A stretch of 64,000 nucleotides of DNA, taken from Bimuria novae-zelandiae CBS 107.79. Its lineage: Eukaryota; Ascomycota; Dothideomycetes; Pleosporales; Didymosphaeriaceae. The translations under genes and the position numbers were made by a program. This document shows positions 45,544 through 56,997 of the stretch, piece by piece. Position 1 is the first letter of the stretch; every line of letters begins with the position of its first letter. A model generated the notes under the pieces. That model made no database searches and was not told the origin of the DNA. It was given only the letters and a program-made list of their open reading frames with translations. The stretch lies in contig ML976679.1 in NCBI GenBank assembly GCA_010015655.1, positions 722,346 to 786,345 on the forward strand, in the 5' to 3' direction.

Positions 45544-46860
45544 GGATTTCCTACGTGAGATCCACTTCGTCGGCTTCTGCTAGCGTGAGGGTGATCATGG
45601 CTACTTGTAGGAGATTAGTCGTATTAACCTTAGTTTCCTAACCGTCGCAGTCTTTGGCGAAGTGGCCTTGTTTACTACATTAGAGGTAGGCTTTATCTTT
45701 AAACCTCTATTCTTATTCTTCCTGCGAGATACCGTTCTTGCCCTAGTAACTCTTCTTTAGTCTATACGGCTATTTTCCCTTGCCATTTTTCTTTTTGTAC
45801 TATTAGGCTTTATTAGTTATAATAACATCTCCGTCCTGGTCTCTTCCTGCGGGCCTGGATTAATTCTCTTTTCTAGTAAGTAGCCTAGTACTATGCTACT
45901 TTTCTAGCTTACGTTCGTACAGGCGATTGTCTACTTTAATTATATTGTTAATAAGTTCTTCTAGGTCGTCTGCTTTTCCTTAGTAGACTAATTCGTCTTT
46001 AACTAATTCTTTTAGTTTATTATAGTAGGCAATCATGAGTGGGGCTTCCCCCTATCTATTAAGTTCTGCCACGATCTATTTAAACTCTAGCGTATAGAGT
46101 ACTATTAATTTTTCCTGGCGCAGGCGCTGGAGGCGTAGTTTAGCTTAATATTTCTTATTAATAGTGCTAAATATTCCTTTCACGGCCTTATAAAAGAACT
46201 CCTAGTCCTTAAAGGCATTCTTAGTAGCGTCTAAGTTGTAATCCTCTACTTTGCTATTCTTAAGGAAGTTATTAATTATTAGTCTAGCCTACGCAGCTAC
46301 CTTATCTTGCATGTTTATATAAGTAACTAGGATCTTGTCTTGTTCCGTGTTAAACTTTCCTAGGTTGTAGCGGATAAATAGTTCTATCTAGGTTAGGAAC
46401 GTTCCTGGGTTGCCCTTTTTAGAGTAGGGTTTAGGCTTTAGGACCTTTAGTTAATGTTTTGCATTTTCCTATTAGCTTATCTTCTCGCTTATCTAGTTAA
46501 TAATTTCTTATAGCTAGGCTATCTAAGCCGCTTGTTTAATAACTATTTCTTCTAGGGTCTTTTCCTTAGGTGCCGGAGCTACGGTGGTCGAACTAGGTCC
46601 TGCTATTATACTATAGGGTAGTTAAAGTGTTATAAGGCTCTTACACCTTAGTCTAGTCTAGGTTAGGGCGGTAAGGTATCGTAGTGCTTTACAGATTATT
46701 TAGTAGTATAAGTTAATGCGACACTTAGCGCGGCTAGATAATCTAATCTTATAATAAAGTAAAATAACTATTAGTCTATATAGGAGAACGTACTCGCACA
46801 GAAGATATGTAAGTTAACTACAAGGAGAGAAACAACATAGGAGAATTGTCATACTATATA

Positions 46861-47012
46861 TGTTAGAGTGGAATACGATATCACATGATATCACCAACCT
46901 GATGTAGACTAGTTGCTGATCATGATTCTGCTACTTAAGCAGTTTCTCTGTTCAGCTTGTTACAATCAACTCAGTCACTCATTCCTACTTGCTACCCTAC
47001 CTATCCCTTACA
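46861..47012. repeat. solo LTR, 152 bp
   Basis: TGTTAGAGTGGAATACG...ATCCCTTACA flanked by ATATA (46856-46860 and 47013-47017). Inserted in the 5' LTR/leader of G3. Retains CpA/TpG. Confidence 0.85.
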
Positions 47013-47017
47013 ATATA

Positions 47018-47238
47018 CCAGTCTGTTTCCTCCTTGTAGTCCCGCCAAAACTCCGTAGTCCCAGGGACTCTGGTAGTCCCATAGGACTTCCTTTTATGCG
47101 GGACTTCATCACGTGACTGCTGACATAAGCTGCCCCGCGCCTCTTTGTGTTTTGTTATTTCTGCCGTCCCGTCAATAATTACTTCCTTGGCGTAATTACC
47201 TGGCTTCCTTCTTTTGGTCCTTGTAGTCGTAACATTGT
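47018..47238 (-). repeat. part of G3 5' LTR
   Basis: The minus strand starts TGTTACGACTACAAGGACC at 47238. TATA-like CGCATAAAAGG lies ~140 bp in. Matches 36812-36953 over the first ~140 bp. It is interrupted by the solo LTR at 46861-47012 and probably continues left of it. Poorly RIP-mutated compared with its partner. Confidence 0.7.
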
Positions 47239-47244
47239 AGCCCA

Positions 47245-47539
47245 TGTCTTATCTATTTAACTAGGTATAGGCAGATATATTCTTTAGCTAATCCTTATAT
47301 ATATATATTACTATAAAAATAGCCTTCTTCCCGTTCTTAAAGATGTTATCTTAGTTAAAGAAGTATAAGTCTTACTATAGTAGCTACGCGTTAAGGAGTT
47401 TGCGATTGCTATTATATAGATTAAATTTATATACTTTATTCTTACTATCTTTTATTAGTAAGACGATAGTACTATTAAAAGCTATAAAAGAGGTAGGGGA
47501 CCTCGTAGTACTTATATTAAAGGTGTTTAAGATATCAAG
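47245..47539 (-). pseudogene. truncated gag N-terminal fragment
   Basis: The edge at 47500-47536 (TATATTAAAGGTGTTTAAGATA) matches the gag start of G2 at ~36480-36505. The fragment is cut on the left by the G3 LTR start at 47238, so it belongs to a further gypsy copy whose LTR follows at 47540. Confidence 0.5.
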
Positions 47540-47956
47540 TCCCTAAGGAATAGCTAGTCCCTTTAGAGCTAAGGTTAGTTCTTAGGTAAAAGTACTAATA
47601 AGGTAAGAAAGAGATTATTAATAGCTTACGCGTATTAATAGGATATTAGTAGTAAAAGTAATACGTAATTATAAATAAATTAATAATGCCTAAGTATAAT
47701 CTAAATAATAGATTTATAAACGATATTAAATACGAAGATCCAAAGTCTATCTTTAACGTTCCTATATATAAGTCCCGTCTTATAGATCCCAAAGTCCTAT
47801 TTTGTCCCAAGGTCCCAAATGCTAAGATAGTTCTGGGACTTCCAATATTTCTGGGACGCGTGACCTGTCACGTGATTCGCGGCTAAGTCAGGAATCTTGA
47901 TGTGGGCGCATAAATAAGTGCCGATACCCCGCCACGCATCATGTTAGATCTTAACA
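47540..47956 (-). repeat. LTR-type repeat, copy 3
   Basis: Same family as 29886-30310. The outer end on the minus strand starts TGTTAAGATCTAACATG at 47956. Contains GGTCACGTGA-like and GGGACGCGTGACC motifs. The outer half (47840-47956) is nearly RIP-free, while the inner half is degraded. Confidence 0.7.
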
Positions 47957-50900
47957 GATCTTAATAAAAGATCCACTCTTAGTCCACGGTTTGGAGGTAT
48001 CTTATTAGCTTATTCGCTATAAAAAATACGCTATAAGTTCTTAAAAGCTTTAAGTAATAGCTTTTATAGGTTTACCTTTAGCTTGTGGATGAACGCCTTC
48101 TATATATTCTTTATTAATATAGAAAATACCTTAGCCTTATTTCTTAGACGTTAATTACGCTAATCTAGATTTATAAAGACTATATCTAATACCCTTTAGA
48201 GCTTTACTAATAGTTTCTTACCTTCTTAGTTATAAATACAAGTATCTAAACTTCTAATCTAAATTAATTTCTTTACTAAGGCTAGTTTAACCTTATTCTT
48301 TTTTATTTAGATTAAGCTAGGAATTAGATCGTACAACTTATTATTAAGTAAGATATATAATTATATTAGTTCTATATAGCTATTAATATTTACTTCTAAT
48401 TAGACTACTTTGCGTATAAAGAGTTGTATACCTCTAATACTAATAATCTTTTATAAATCGGGTAGATTCTTACACTGTAGATAGGCTTTTATTATAAATT
48501 TTTTTAATATAAATTTCAAGATTAAATATTCTAAATTAATTATTACTAATAAGCAAGTGTACTATTATTAGTATTAAATCTAGCTATAACTTTTAAAAGT
48601 TATTAATACTTATCTTTTACCCTTTTCCTTTTTTTGCTTTTTAGCGGTAACTATTACTAAGAGGATTTTGTTTCCTAAATGAATAAAAGCTATATTAAAC
48701 TTTTAATTAAAGGATCTTTTTATAGTAGGTATAACGGCACAAACTTATACTAGCTTTATTATATGTAAAAGTTTATACTACTTTACGCGGTGTCCGGTGT
48801 CTTTATAATAGAAATAGGAACTATTCTTTTTACGGATTTCTATTACCTTGCGCGATACCTACACGACTTGTTTTTAAGTATTACTAGACCTGTGTCCTAT
48901 AGCTCTATCTACAGCTTAGTGTCTTTTATCTTGGCTTTATTAGCTAGATATCCTTTTAAGATTAGCTTAAATAGGTTCCTAATCTATCTTGTTTAGCGTC
49001 CCGCTTTTAGTAAAGAGTCTTAGTAATTTTTATTTATTTTAAAATAGATTTTTTAATTATATTAACTCTGTTCTAGACTTCTTATAGGTCCTAATTATTA
49101 CTTATATTTACTATAACTATTTAGTCCTGTAAGTTATCGTGAAGGCTTTAAAAGTATAAGTCTTTTAAAAAAAATTAAATATACTCCTGAGCTTTTATAG
49201 CGTAGTTATTAAAGTTAAAATTAAAGTTATAAAGTTTCTAGCTCCTTTATTTTATTATAAGTAAATAGTTACGTGCAATTTCTTTAGCCAGGTAATTATA
49301 AAAGTTATAGTTTAGTAACTCTTAAAGGTTAACTTAGTGTATTTTAGGTAGTAGTCTAGATATGTAACTCCCAACATCGCTACACGTCCTATTAATTAAC
49401 TAATAATATATTTAAATATATTTCTAAGGTAGTTCTTGTCTTCTAGGAGCTTATATTATATTACTATTTTAAAGTAGTAGTAATCCCGTTATTTACTATT
49501 AAAGCAAGCTAAATTAAGAATTTTAAAATAGTAGCTTTTTCTTTAATTTAAAATAAGCTCCACAGTTAATCTCTTTTATAGCTCTATTTATTAGTCTACT
49601 TTTAATAGCTAACTCGTACCTCTTGTCTTTTAGAAGTATTATTATATTATTACTGGTTCTTAGCGCTTTTTTACTATTTTTTTAGTTACTTCTTTTACTC
49701 CTTATAATAGAGTTTAAAAAGTATTATAGAGGTTAATAAGCACTCTAATTTTACTAAAAAATTACTATATGTTATTCTTGTTAACTCTTAATACCTAGAG
49801 TTTATTTATAAATAAGGAGACTATTTTTTATCTCTCTAGCTATTACCCTTTTATAACCCAATAGCTTACAACGTATAATTATTCTCGCTAAGATATAAAA
49901 TTTTATTAAAAAGTCTTATTTTTATTTTTATACCTTTTTTATTTAGTAAAGATAGTCTTACTAGCGTTAAGTGTCCGTTAGGACTTCTTCTTAATTACTT
50001 ACTATGAAGGGTTCTATCTCCTCGTAAATCTAGGCGTTACTTTTATAGTATTTATCTACGTAAGTGCTTTAGCTTTGTGTGCTGCATTATAGCTTTAGTC
50101 TATAATTATATTTAAAATCTACTTGTCCCGTAATAAGTAAAAGTAATTAAATTTAATATATAGGGCTAGGTGCATAAGGAGGTAAAAGTACTAAAAAAAA
50201 ATACTTATAAATTTAATAAAAAGTTTAAAGTTAAGCATTAGGCGTTAAACTTATATAACTAGGATTCGTATAACTAAGGGTTAAAGATCTAAGATAATAT
50301 CTAGACGTAGTCTATTATAGCTCGTACGTGCCTAGCATACTAATTTATAAAGTATATAATTTAGTTAAGAACGCTAGTATTAAAAAATAGCTTAAATAGT
50401 TTAAATAGATTAAATAGAGAGCCCTCATTAACACCTTTAGGTATCTAAGCGTTACCAAAAATACGTAGGTTTTTAATACGGAGAGGTTGCCACTCAGGTG
50501 GCGGTTCTCGTGGCAGAGCAGGCAAAACACCAGCTTTTCTGCTATACTTTGTATATTTTACAAGATCAGGATCGTTGCTAGGTCGCCCTATACCTTTTGG
50601 CATATTTGCATATATTTACGATTTTAGAAAAGACCTGCTTTGTAGGTAAAATAGAAATTGCTAATACGAAGATTTTGTTTTCGTGTTGAAAAACTCTACT
50701 AGTTAATTGGCCACTAAAATGTGGCCCGTGTACGGGAGATATTAACAATACGAGGGATACGTTACGCACCCCTTCTCCACCTAGCCCAATCGTCTTAGCA
50801 ACCCTCTGTTGAGGATACTAGGGTAGGTAAATTCGATACGCTATAGCCTTAATACTATAACTATAAAATAGAAGCGTAGTATTTCTCTTGGCGTTAAAAC

Positions 50901-51535
50901 TCAACTATTGTGCCGTGGTGAAGTCACCACAATTACAGCCTTTATAAATGATAATTAGAATAGAGGGATAAGAGGAAGATTTTGTTCTTATGTTAAAATA
51001 CTAGTAACGTATTCCATAGGTGAGCTACGTACCTGGGCGAGCTGCGTACTTTTTCTTAGTAACATTAACTTATACTTTTTCGTTATTATTATTGCTATTA
51101 ACATTATCTAAAAATAAACCACTAAAAATAATATCTAATTTAAAAAATTACTTTTTTAGCTTTTTAGCAGGTTCTCACGTTGTGTCTTAACTTATAATAC
51201 TTACTATAATGCCTTTAGTACTGCGTACTACTCTCTCTCTCTAATATTCTCCTTACCTACTTACAAGCGCTGCCTCTTCATAGAACGCTGTTTTATAGCT
51301 ACTAGCTAAAATTTTTCTATTGTAAGTAGTATTCCTCTAGCCTATATACGTATCCTTTTATGTAATTTCTGCTTTATATAAGCTATATTTATCTCCTCAA
51401 GCTCTTTAATTTAGACTTTTATTATCTTTAACTTATTCGCTATTACCTTCTCGTCTTTTATATATAATAATAATACTTTATTTACTAGTGTTAAGGAGCT
51501 TTAAATAGCGTTTAAAAACTTATTTTATACTAGAG
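47957..51535. repeat. RIP-degraded DNA, unidentified
   Basis: Very AT-rich, with stops in all frames. Weakly coding-like minus-strand stretches (e.g. 48000-48180) could not be assigned to a transposon class. A less AT-rich patch lies at 50450-50830. The island ends abruptly near 51535, where normal GC resumes. Confidence 0.5.
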
Positions 51536-53371
51536 TAGATTGCTTCCTAATCTTATACATATTACTAGTTATGGTGGTGAGAGTGGAACCGCATCCGGAA
51601 ATGGAGGTTTCCTGAGCGGGAAATGGAGGCCCGCTTGGCAGCTCGCCGCTTTTATATGGCCCGTGCGCCAACCGCCTCACATAAAAGTGCGCCGCCCTCG
51701 CCGGCCTACCCTCCTGCCTCCATCGTCTCTTTACTCCCAGTACCCCTTTCAATCCTAATTGGTCGCTCGGCCTTGCCCGTGAGGCATATTTCACCCCTTG
51801 GCAATCATGCAACCGCGCACTGCCCGGATGGCTACAGTTCCCCTGATGAACCGACAATGAGGGCGCTGCGCCGTGTTTAAGGCAATGCTCAAGTCATCTT
51901 CGATGCTCCGCAAGTAGCTCTCTGCTCTTCTGGATTTCGGCCGCTCTGGGTCACTCGCCTTCCCCACGACTGAGCAGTGTTCGTGGCATCTACCCTCTAC
52001 TCTGGCACCGCCGATGGACCGGATCCAGCCATTTCCTCAGCTCCTCCTTTCAGAAGATGCCGCATACCCGCTCATCTCGGAGATCGTCGACGTGCCACGT
52101 CATCAATCACGCGGAAGAAGCGCCTTGCACGTTTCGATAGCGTCTGAGCGGGAAGGACCAGGCCCGTGCAATCTTAGCTGGGCCGGCAATAATGTCGCGG
52201 AACTGCAAGCCTCGGGAAGATGATTGGACTGGACTAATGTTGCTGCAAGGTCAGTTTCACGACAGAGTCAGGTGAGGCAGACTCGGCTAGGCTACGACCC
52301 GCGGTATAGCCAGGCAGGACGGTACTGGCACGTACTCGCCCAGTCTGCACTCGACACCGATTAGTGGAGTCTGGGTCCGCTTCACTGCATACATGACGGC
52401 AGGTTGCGTTCTAGCGTCACAAAGTAAGCAAAGGGAACGGCTAGAGCGGCCTCTTGATCAAGCAGGAGCCCGCTCAGGAGCCGATCTGCCTCCATGATTC
52501 GGTCCAATCTTGCCAGGAGCGTAGTGTCGGATGCCTGGATAGAGATATAAGCCCAATTCTAGGTCTCAGAGGTGCCGACAAGTGGAGAGCCTCTGCTGGG
52601 AGCCCCCTAATTAGCGTGCGGGCACCGGATCAGACAGAATTGTCACCTACAGGCTCGTACAATTGTTAAGCGGTCTCTGACAAAAAGCAGATAGATCCGC
52701 TTCCTACATAATCTCCTCTGGGAAGCTGGCGCGACCATTCCTCAGTCTTGAGGCGAGTATTGGTGGGATATGTGCTCACGGCTCTGTCCGACAGCGAAGG
52801 CGCTTAATGCGAAGGCTGCACTATTACTGTCATTCGGCGGCTGTGCGAGCTCGGACGCAGAAAGCTCTTCAGGCGTTCTTATGGCCTACTTAAATGTCTG
52901 CATTTCCCGCCTCCCTAGAATCCATAGAATTTCTGAACACCAACACCACGATGACAACACTCCTCAGTACTTTTCCTGTCCAGCAGCCGCTTTAATTTGT
53001 ACCTTATGGTGACCCTCTAAAGCAGACCTCTTGAAGACTTCCAACAAAGAACAAAGCCCTTTCTGGCGACGACAAGTAAGTACCCCAATTTCGATGATAT
53101 CCTGGGTATCAAGCCTGATTCAAATAGTGCAAGGGGTGATAGAGAGGAACTTGCACACGCGGCGTATAGTGTTAAAGTTGTCAATTTAACGTGCTTATGT
53201 AGGTATCCCTGTAGCCGACGTAATATTGGTTTTTCTCCCGGGATTACAAGACAGCTAATAGAGATGTAGCCTACAGCAAAGCCGACTACAAAATCAGCAG
53301 CAGTGGAAGAGAAAGCAACAAGTTTGGCAGTCAGTTAAATTAATCACACCAGATAACTAACTCGCGCATAG
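51536..53371 (+). other. accessory DNA; possible 5' exons of the chromodomain pseudogene
   Basis: Normal GC. Short plus-strand open stretches at 52014-52223 and 52454-52669 have coding-like composition. A GTAAGT donor follows CGACGACAA at ~53071, and an aactaac...CATAG acceptor ends at 53371. The exons cannot be linked with confidence; many stops are present. Confidence 0.25.
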
Positions 53372-54961
53372 ATGGTGCATCTGATGATGAAACCAGCGAT
53401 GATGGCGACCGCGCTGATCGAGATGACTGGAGTGGTGTCGGCGAACGCGATGATGATTGGTCCCTCCCTCACCGAGGGGAAAGCGTCAACTCTGAGCAAA
53501 ACAGACATGCTGGGGAGATCCCATTTGGGACGCTTAAGACCCTAAACCAAGATTATACTGCGGAGCGCGGTAGCTAAGGTAAGTGGCTGCTCGAATCGGT
53601 GTACTTATCTGTGCTATGTCTAATATTGCACAGACATCCTATCCAGCATTGACGATCATCGGGTGCACTTGATGGCCGACGACGGTGAGGAGGGCGAGTA
53701 CCTCTCGCAAAGGGCAGACCCGAGCGCACGAAATACGTCAGGCGATCTTGCACCGATGTTGGACAAAAGTGAAGTCATCGACTTAACGGATCTAGGTAAG
53801 CATGGCTCTAGTATAAGGCGGAGATAATGGAACTAATATGGACGTGTCTAGTGTAGGCGATGAAAGTAGTGATGATGACGAAGGTGAAAGGGAGCGCAAA
53901 TGCCCCTTGTCAAGATCAAGGAGCAGCAGTGTTCTGCAAGATGCTCCCTGTTCCGCACGGCCTGCAGCCACTCAAAGCCCGACACTCTCGCCTTTAAGCG
54001 GCAACATCTAGGCAGGAGATGCTGTACCTCATGGCGATCTATTGTTTATGGCGGATGCCGGCATTTCCTCTAGCGACCAGCTACTCTAAAAGGCTAGCAC
54101 TTATGCTATTCAGGGTCCGATGGTCGAACCGCGGCAGTTGCAGAGATCTAAGCCAACGAGTGATCAAGGTAAGCGCCCAGGATTTGTAAATGCGTTTGCC
54201 ATGCTTAACAGTAGCAAGGCAATCATTCACCGTTCAGAGGCGTAAATAATGAAGGTAATAATCAATGTCACAGCAATGACAATGGTGATGACAGGCGCGA
54301 CCAGAGGATAAGCATCCCGCGGCTGGTTCAAAAACAGAAACGCGATGCTTCGGTTAGTGCTGTAGGCCGCAAGCGGTACAGTCGCACATCGAGCAGAAAA
54401 TCGAAGCAGAGACCTACAAAGGCTGTGCACGCTCCAGAACAGCGACCTCGATACCTTTCCCACTGTCCTCTGCAACCTACTTCAAAAGTACGGCTATGCG
54501 CGTATGATGAGGTGCAGTGTAGTGATGACTCTGGCGCCGAGAGTTGCAGCGATAGGGCAAGAACTGATAAGCACAACAGCTGTGTTAACTCCAAGGAGTT
54601 GCAGAGCACAGATTAATTGGTGCTCAACCAGGGAAGTGCAAGTGACAATACCAAATACGAGGTAGAGCGGATCCTGGCAGTCCGTCTGCGTCAAGGGAAT
54701 CTAAAGTATTAGGTCCAATGGATTGGATATAAGACTGATCCGGAATGGTACAACGCATCTAACTTTAAGAACAGCCCACTCAAGCTCCGTGAGTTCCACG
54801 AGGCCAATCTTGCCTTGCCAGGTCCTCCGAGAAGGCTTAATCATTGGGAACGGTGTTGCGAAGAAGACAGGGACGCAGATGATTTCTCAGACGATGACAG
54901 GCCCTTGAAGATTGCGCGTGGGGGACGTAGGGCTTTTAGATCAGGTCAAGCAGCGATCTGA
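53372..54961 (+). pseudogene. chromodomain protein, RIP-type pseudogene
   Basis: Four exons in consistent phase: 53372-53578, 53634-53795, 53857-54168 and 54219-54961, with introns of 50-61 bp and GTAAGY donors. Acidic N-terminal part (SDDETSDDGDRADRDDW; DESSDDDEGERERK), basic Ser/Arg middle, and a C-terminal chromodomain at 54656-54880: YEVERILAVRLRQGNLKY, VQWIGYKTDPEWYNASNFKN and REFHEANLALPGPP. This is the fungal chromodomain type with the 'DPxWYxAxxFKxxP' block, expected to read modified histones or DNA. In-frame nonsense codons at 53575 (TAA), 54009 (TAG), 54087 (TAA), 54614 (TAA) and 54710 (TAG) are all explicable as CAA/CAG changes. Upstream exons are unresolved. Confidence 0.82.
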
Positions 54962-55423
54962 GCTTTTTGGAGTAGCAGAGTGTTGGCACTATTTGTATCT
55001 ACGCATAGACTGAGTTTACTTACATCGTCTCTAATTAAAAACGTTATCTTAATTAGTATAGCGTTATAAAGTGCGACCTAATCTGCGGGAGCCGTAACGG
55101 TGCTAGGCGGAGGACAATAGATGCAGAGAATTATTTCGATAACAATAGTCCCGCTCGGCTCGGGGACTAACAGCGCGATGCGGAACACTATGATAATAGC
55201 TGCTATCGCCAGTTGTATTATCATGGTCTAATAGGCGCTTGCGGCCTTTTAACATCGTCCACGTCTGGGAAGAGGTGCAGATTTATGCATAATTAACAGC
55301 TCGGGTTATCCTAACTGCTGGGTCAAACGAGAAGATCTACTTATTAAGCCTTTATTCTAACAAGATCCACAAGGTTATCGACATTAGCAGACTATAATTA
55401 CTTGTACCTCTCTTTAATAGCAC
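54962..55423. other. intergenic, nothing recognised
   Basis: Spacer between two decayed genes. Moderately TpA-rich. Confidence 0.4.
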
Positions 55424-55696
55424 ATGGCTACAGAATCTTAGCAAGATGTTGGCTCTGACATTACTTCTATCTATAAGACACCTAAGGCCAAAGTTACGAC
55501 TCCTCCTTCTGAGATCGTCGAGCAGTACTAACTATAAGGTTAATAGATATTACACCGCCTTGTCTCGCCTTACGATTTCTTGTGCCTCTAGTGCAACAGG
55601 CGGAAGAAAGCAAAGCTTATAGCTATACGTTATAACTAGTAGAACAATCTTTGTTGTAACGCTTATTACGGTCTGATGCAATTAAAGGCAGAGTGA
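55424..55696 (+). pseudogene. small cysteine-patterned protein, RIP-type pseudogene
   Basis: ATG 55424 to TGA 55694-55696 is a 91-codon frame with eight TAA/TAG codons and no frameshift. The readable centre is PYDFLCL.CNRRKKAKL...NNLCCNAYYG, giving C-x2-C ... C-C, a possible small zinc-binding fold. The final TGA could be the true end or an altered Arg codon. Family not recognised. It sits between the chromodomain pseudogene and the NLR. Confidence 0.5.
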
Positions 55697-56997
55697 GGTC
55701 CGTGGTTAAGAACCCTAAACCGCACTAAGACTTTTTAAATTAATATTAAAAGTCTAACACTAATAATGTTCCTAACCGCCCTCAGCTTGCTTTGGAACGG
55801 AGAAGTCTTTTTCTATTCCTTTAGATAGTTACATACATCCTCTTTTAAGCAAAGTTATACAACAATAGATTTTAGCTATAATTTGGATATGACCTTGCGT
55901 CTTGTTTCCTTCCTTTGTATTTCCATCGGCTCCTAATGAACGAAGGTACCAGTGACATAGGTTTCATATCGGCAAGGGTATATCGATCGCTTTTCTAGAG
56001 CGGAGATAGGATGGATCTGCGATATGTAGGCCGGACTAGAGAGTGAATTAGCTAGGTCTTAGGGACTGAAGGACGGTTTAGGCGTAACTGATGACGGTGT
56101 TTAGAATTTAGACTTTGATTACGATAGCAACTCCCTGAATTCGACCTCTACGTAATTAGTATAGCCTTTTGAAACGCGCTGGACCGTGATTCTAGAAGAA
56201 AGCCCTGCATGTGATTGCGGTTTCCTGTTTAGGACCCTAGCAAGACTCTATTCTGGGATTTACTAAGCTCCCGGTTCCCGATTCCAGGCCCTAATTTATG
56301 TCCATAATGCGGTCCCCTTTTCTAAATTCGCCCGCTTACTGAGCGTGCCACTCAAGGTATCTATTTTGGTAGCGTCAAGGGGGGTTTATTGGGGCTCCGC
56401 CGCGAGGAGACATCGTTAAAGCGATTAGGCGGTCGATTGCAAGTTATTCGGCACGTGTTGTGATCGAGGAAGGCATGTAGCAGGATGTGCTCGCTGAGCG
56501 TTTCAGCTCGACATATTATGGACTGCATTAAGAGGGAACCTGCCATTACATCTGCTGAAGGGAATATAGGACGGGACGAACGATTGACTCGGCGACGATG
56601 GAGTACCATCACCATTAACGCGATAAACTGTAAACCTTATCACAGTCGCATGACGAGGAAAAGCTAGTTTTCCTGTCTACCTTGCCATCTATCGAGGGAC
56701 TGTAACTGGGAACAGGAAACGGCAGCCATCTTCAACTGGGGTATATTAGCACCACACTTAACCGACTACCAGGTTTCACTGCATAAAGACTCTTGCAATC
56801 CCTTGCTAGCAAGGTCCGCGAGCTTCTAGTCGCATCATTTTGAATATGGGTGGTCAACACTATAATATTGCCTCGTACAAATAAGATTTTAGATGTTATA
56901 ATTATCACAGCTATCATCCAAACTGCATTCATTGTCGCAAACGCTGTAGGCTGCGGTCTCTCAGTGCAAACACTTATGGGATTGTCCCTCCGCCTTG
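55697..56997. other. intergenic, nothing recognised
   Basis: Short frames only. A few TpA-rich patches near 55740-55900. No motif supports a gene. Confidence 0.4.

Larger units (their letters stand above)
37690..46700 (-). pseudogene. gag-pol of gypsy element G3, RIP-degraded and interrupted
   Basis: Gag occupies ~46700-45560, with a knuckle at ~45640-45690 reading CSKQGHFAKDC (first Cys changed). The hAT element at 42214-45543 splits gag from protease. Protease at ~41120-41210 reads ALIDPGADACLIAPRVVEKY, largely free of RIP. A solo LTR (40590-40754) lies between protease and RT. RT at ~39940-39985 reads AYLDNILIY, with YxDD changed to YLDN. RNase H and integrase regions follow to ~37690. 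Right LTR at 47018-47238, left LTR within 36510-36953. Confidence 0.82.

Noticed and set aside
45450..45641. 63-codon frame at the hAT right end
   Set aside because: It spans the subterminal repeats, TIR and target duplication of the hAT element.
46997..47245. 82-codon minus-strand open frame as a gene
   Set aside because: It lies entirely in LTR sequence (solo LTR end plus G3 LTR with TATA-like site).
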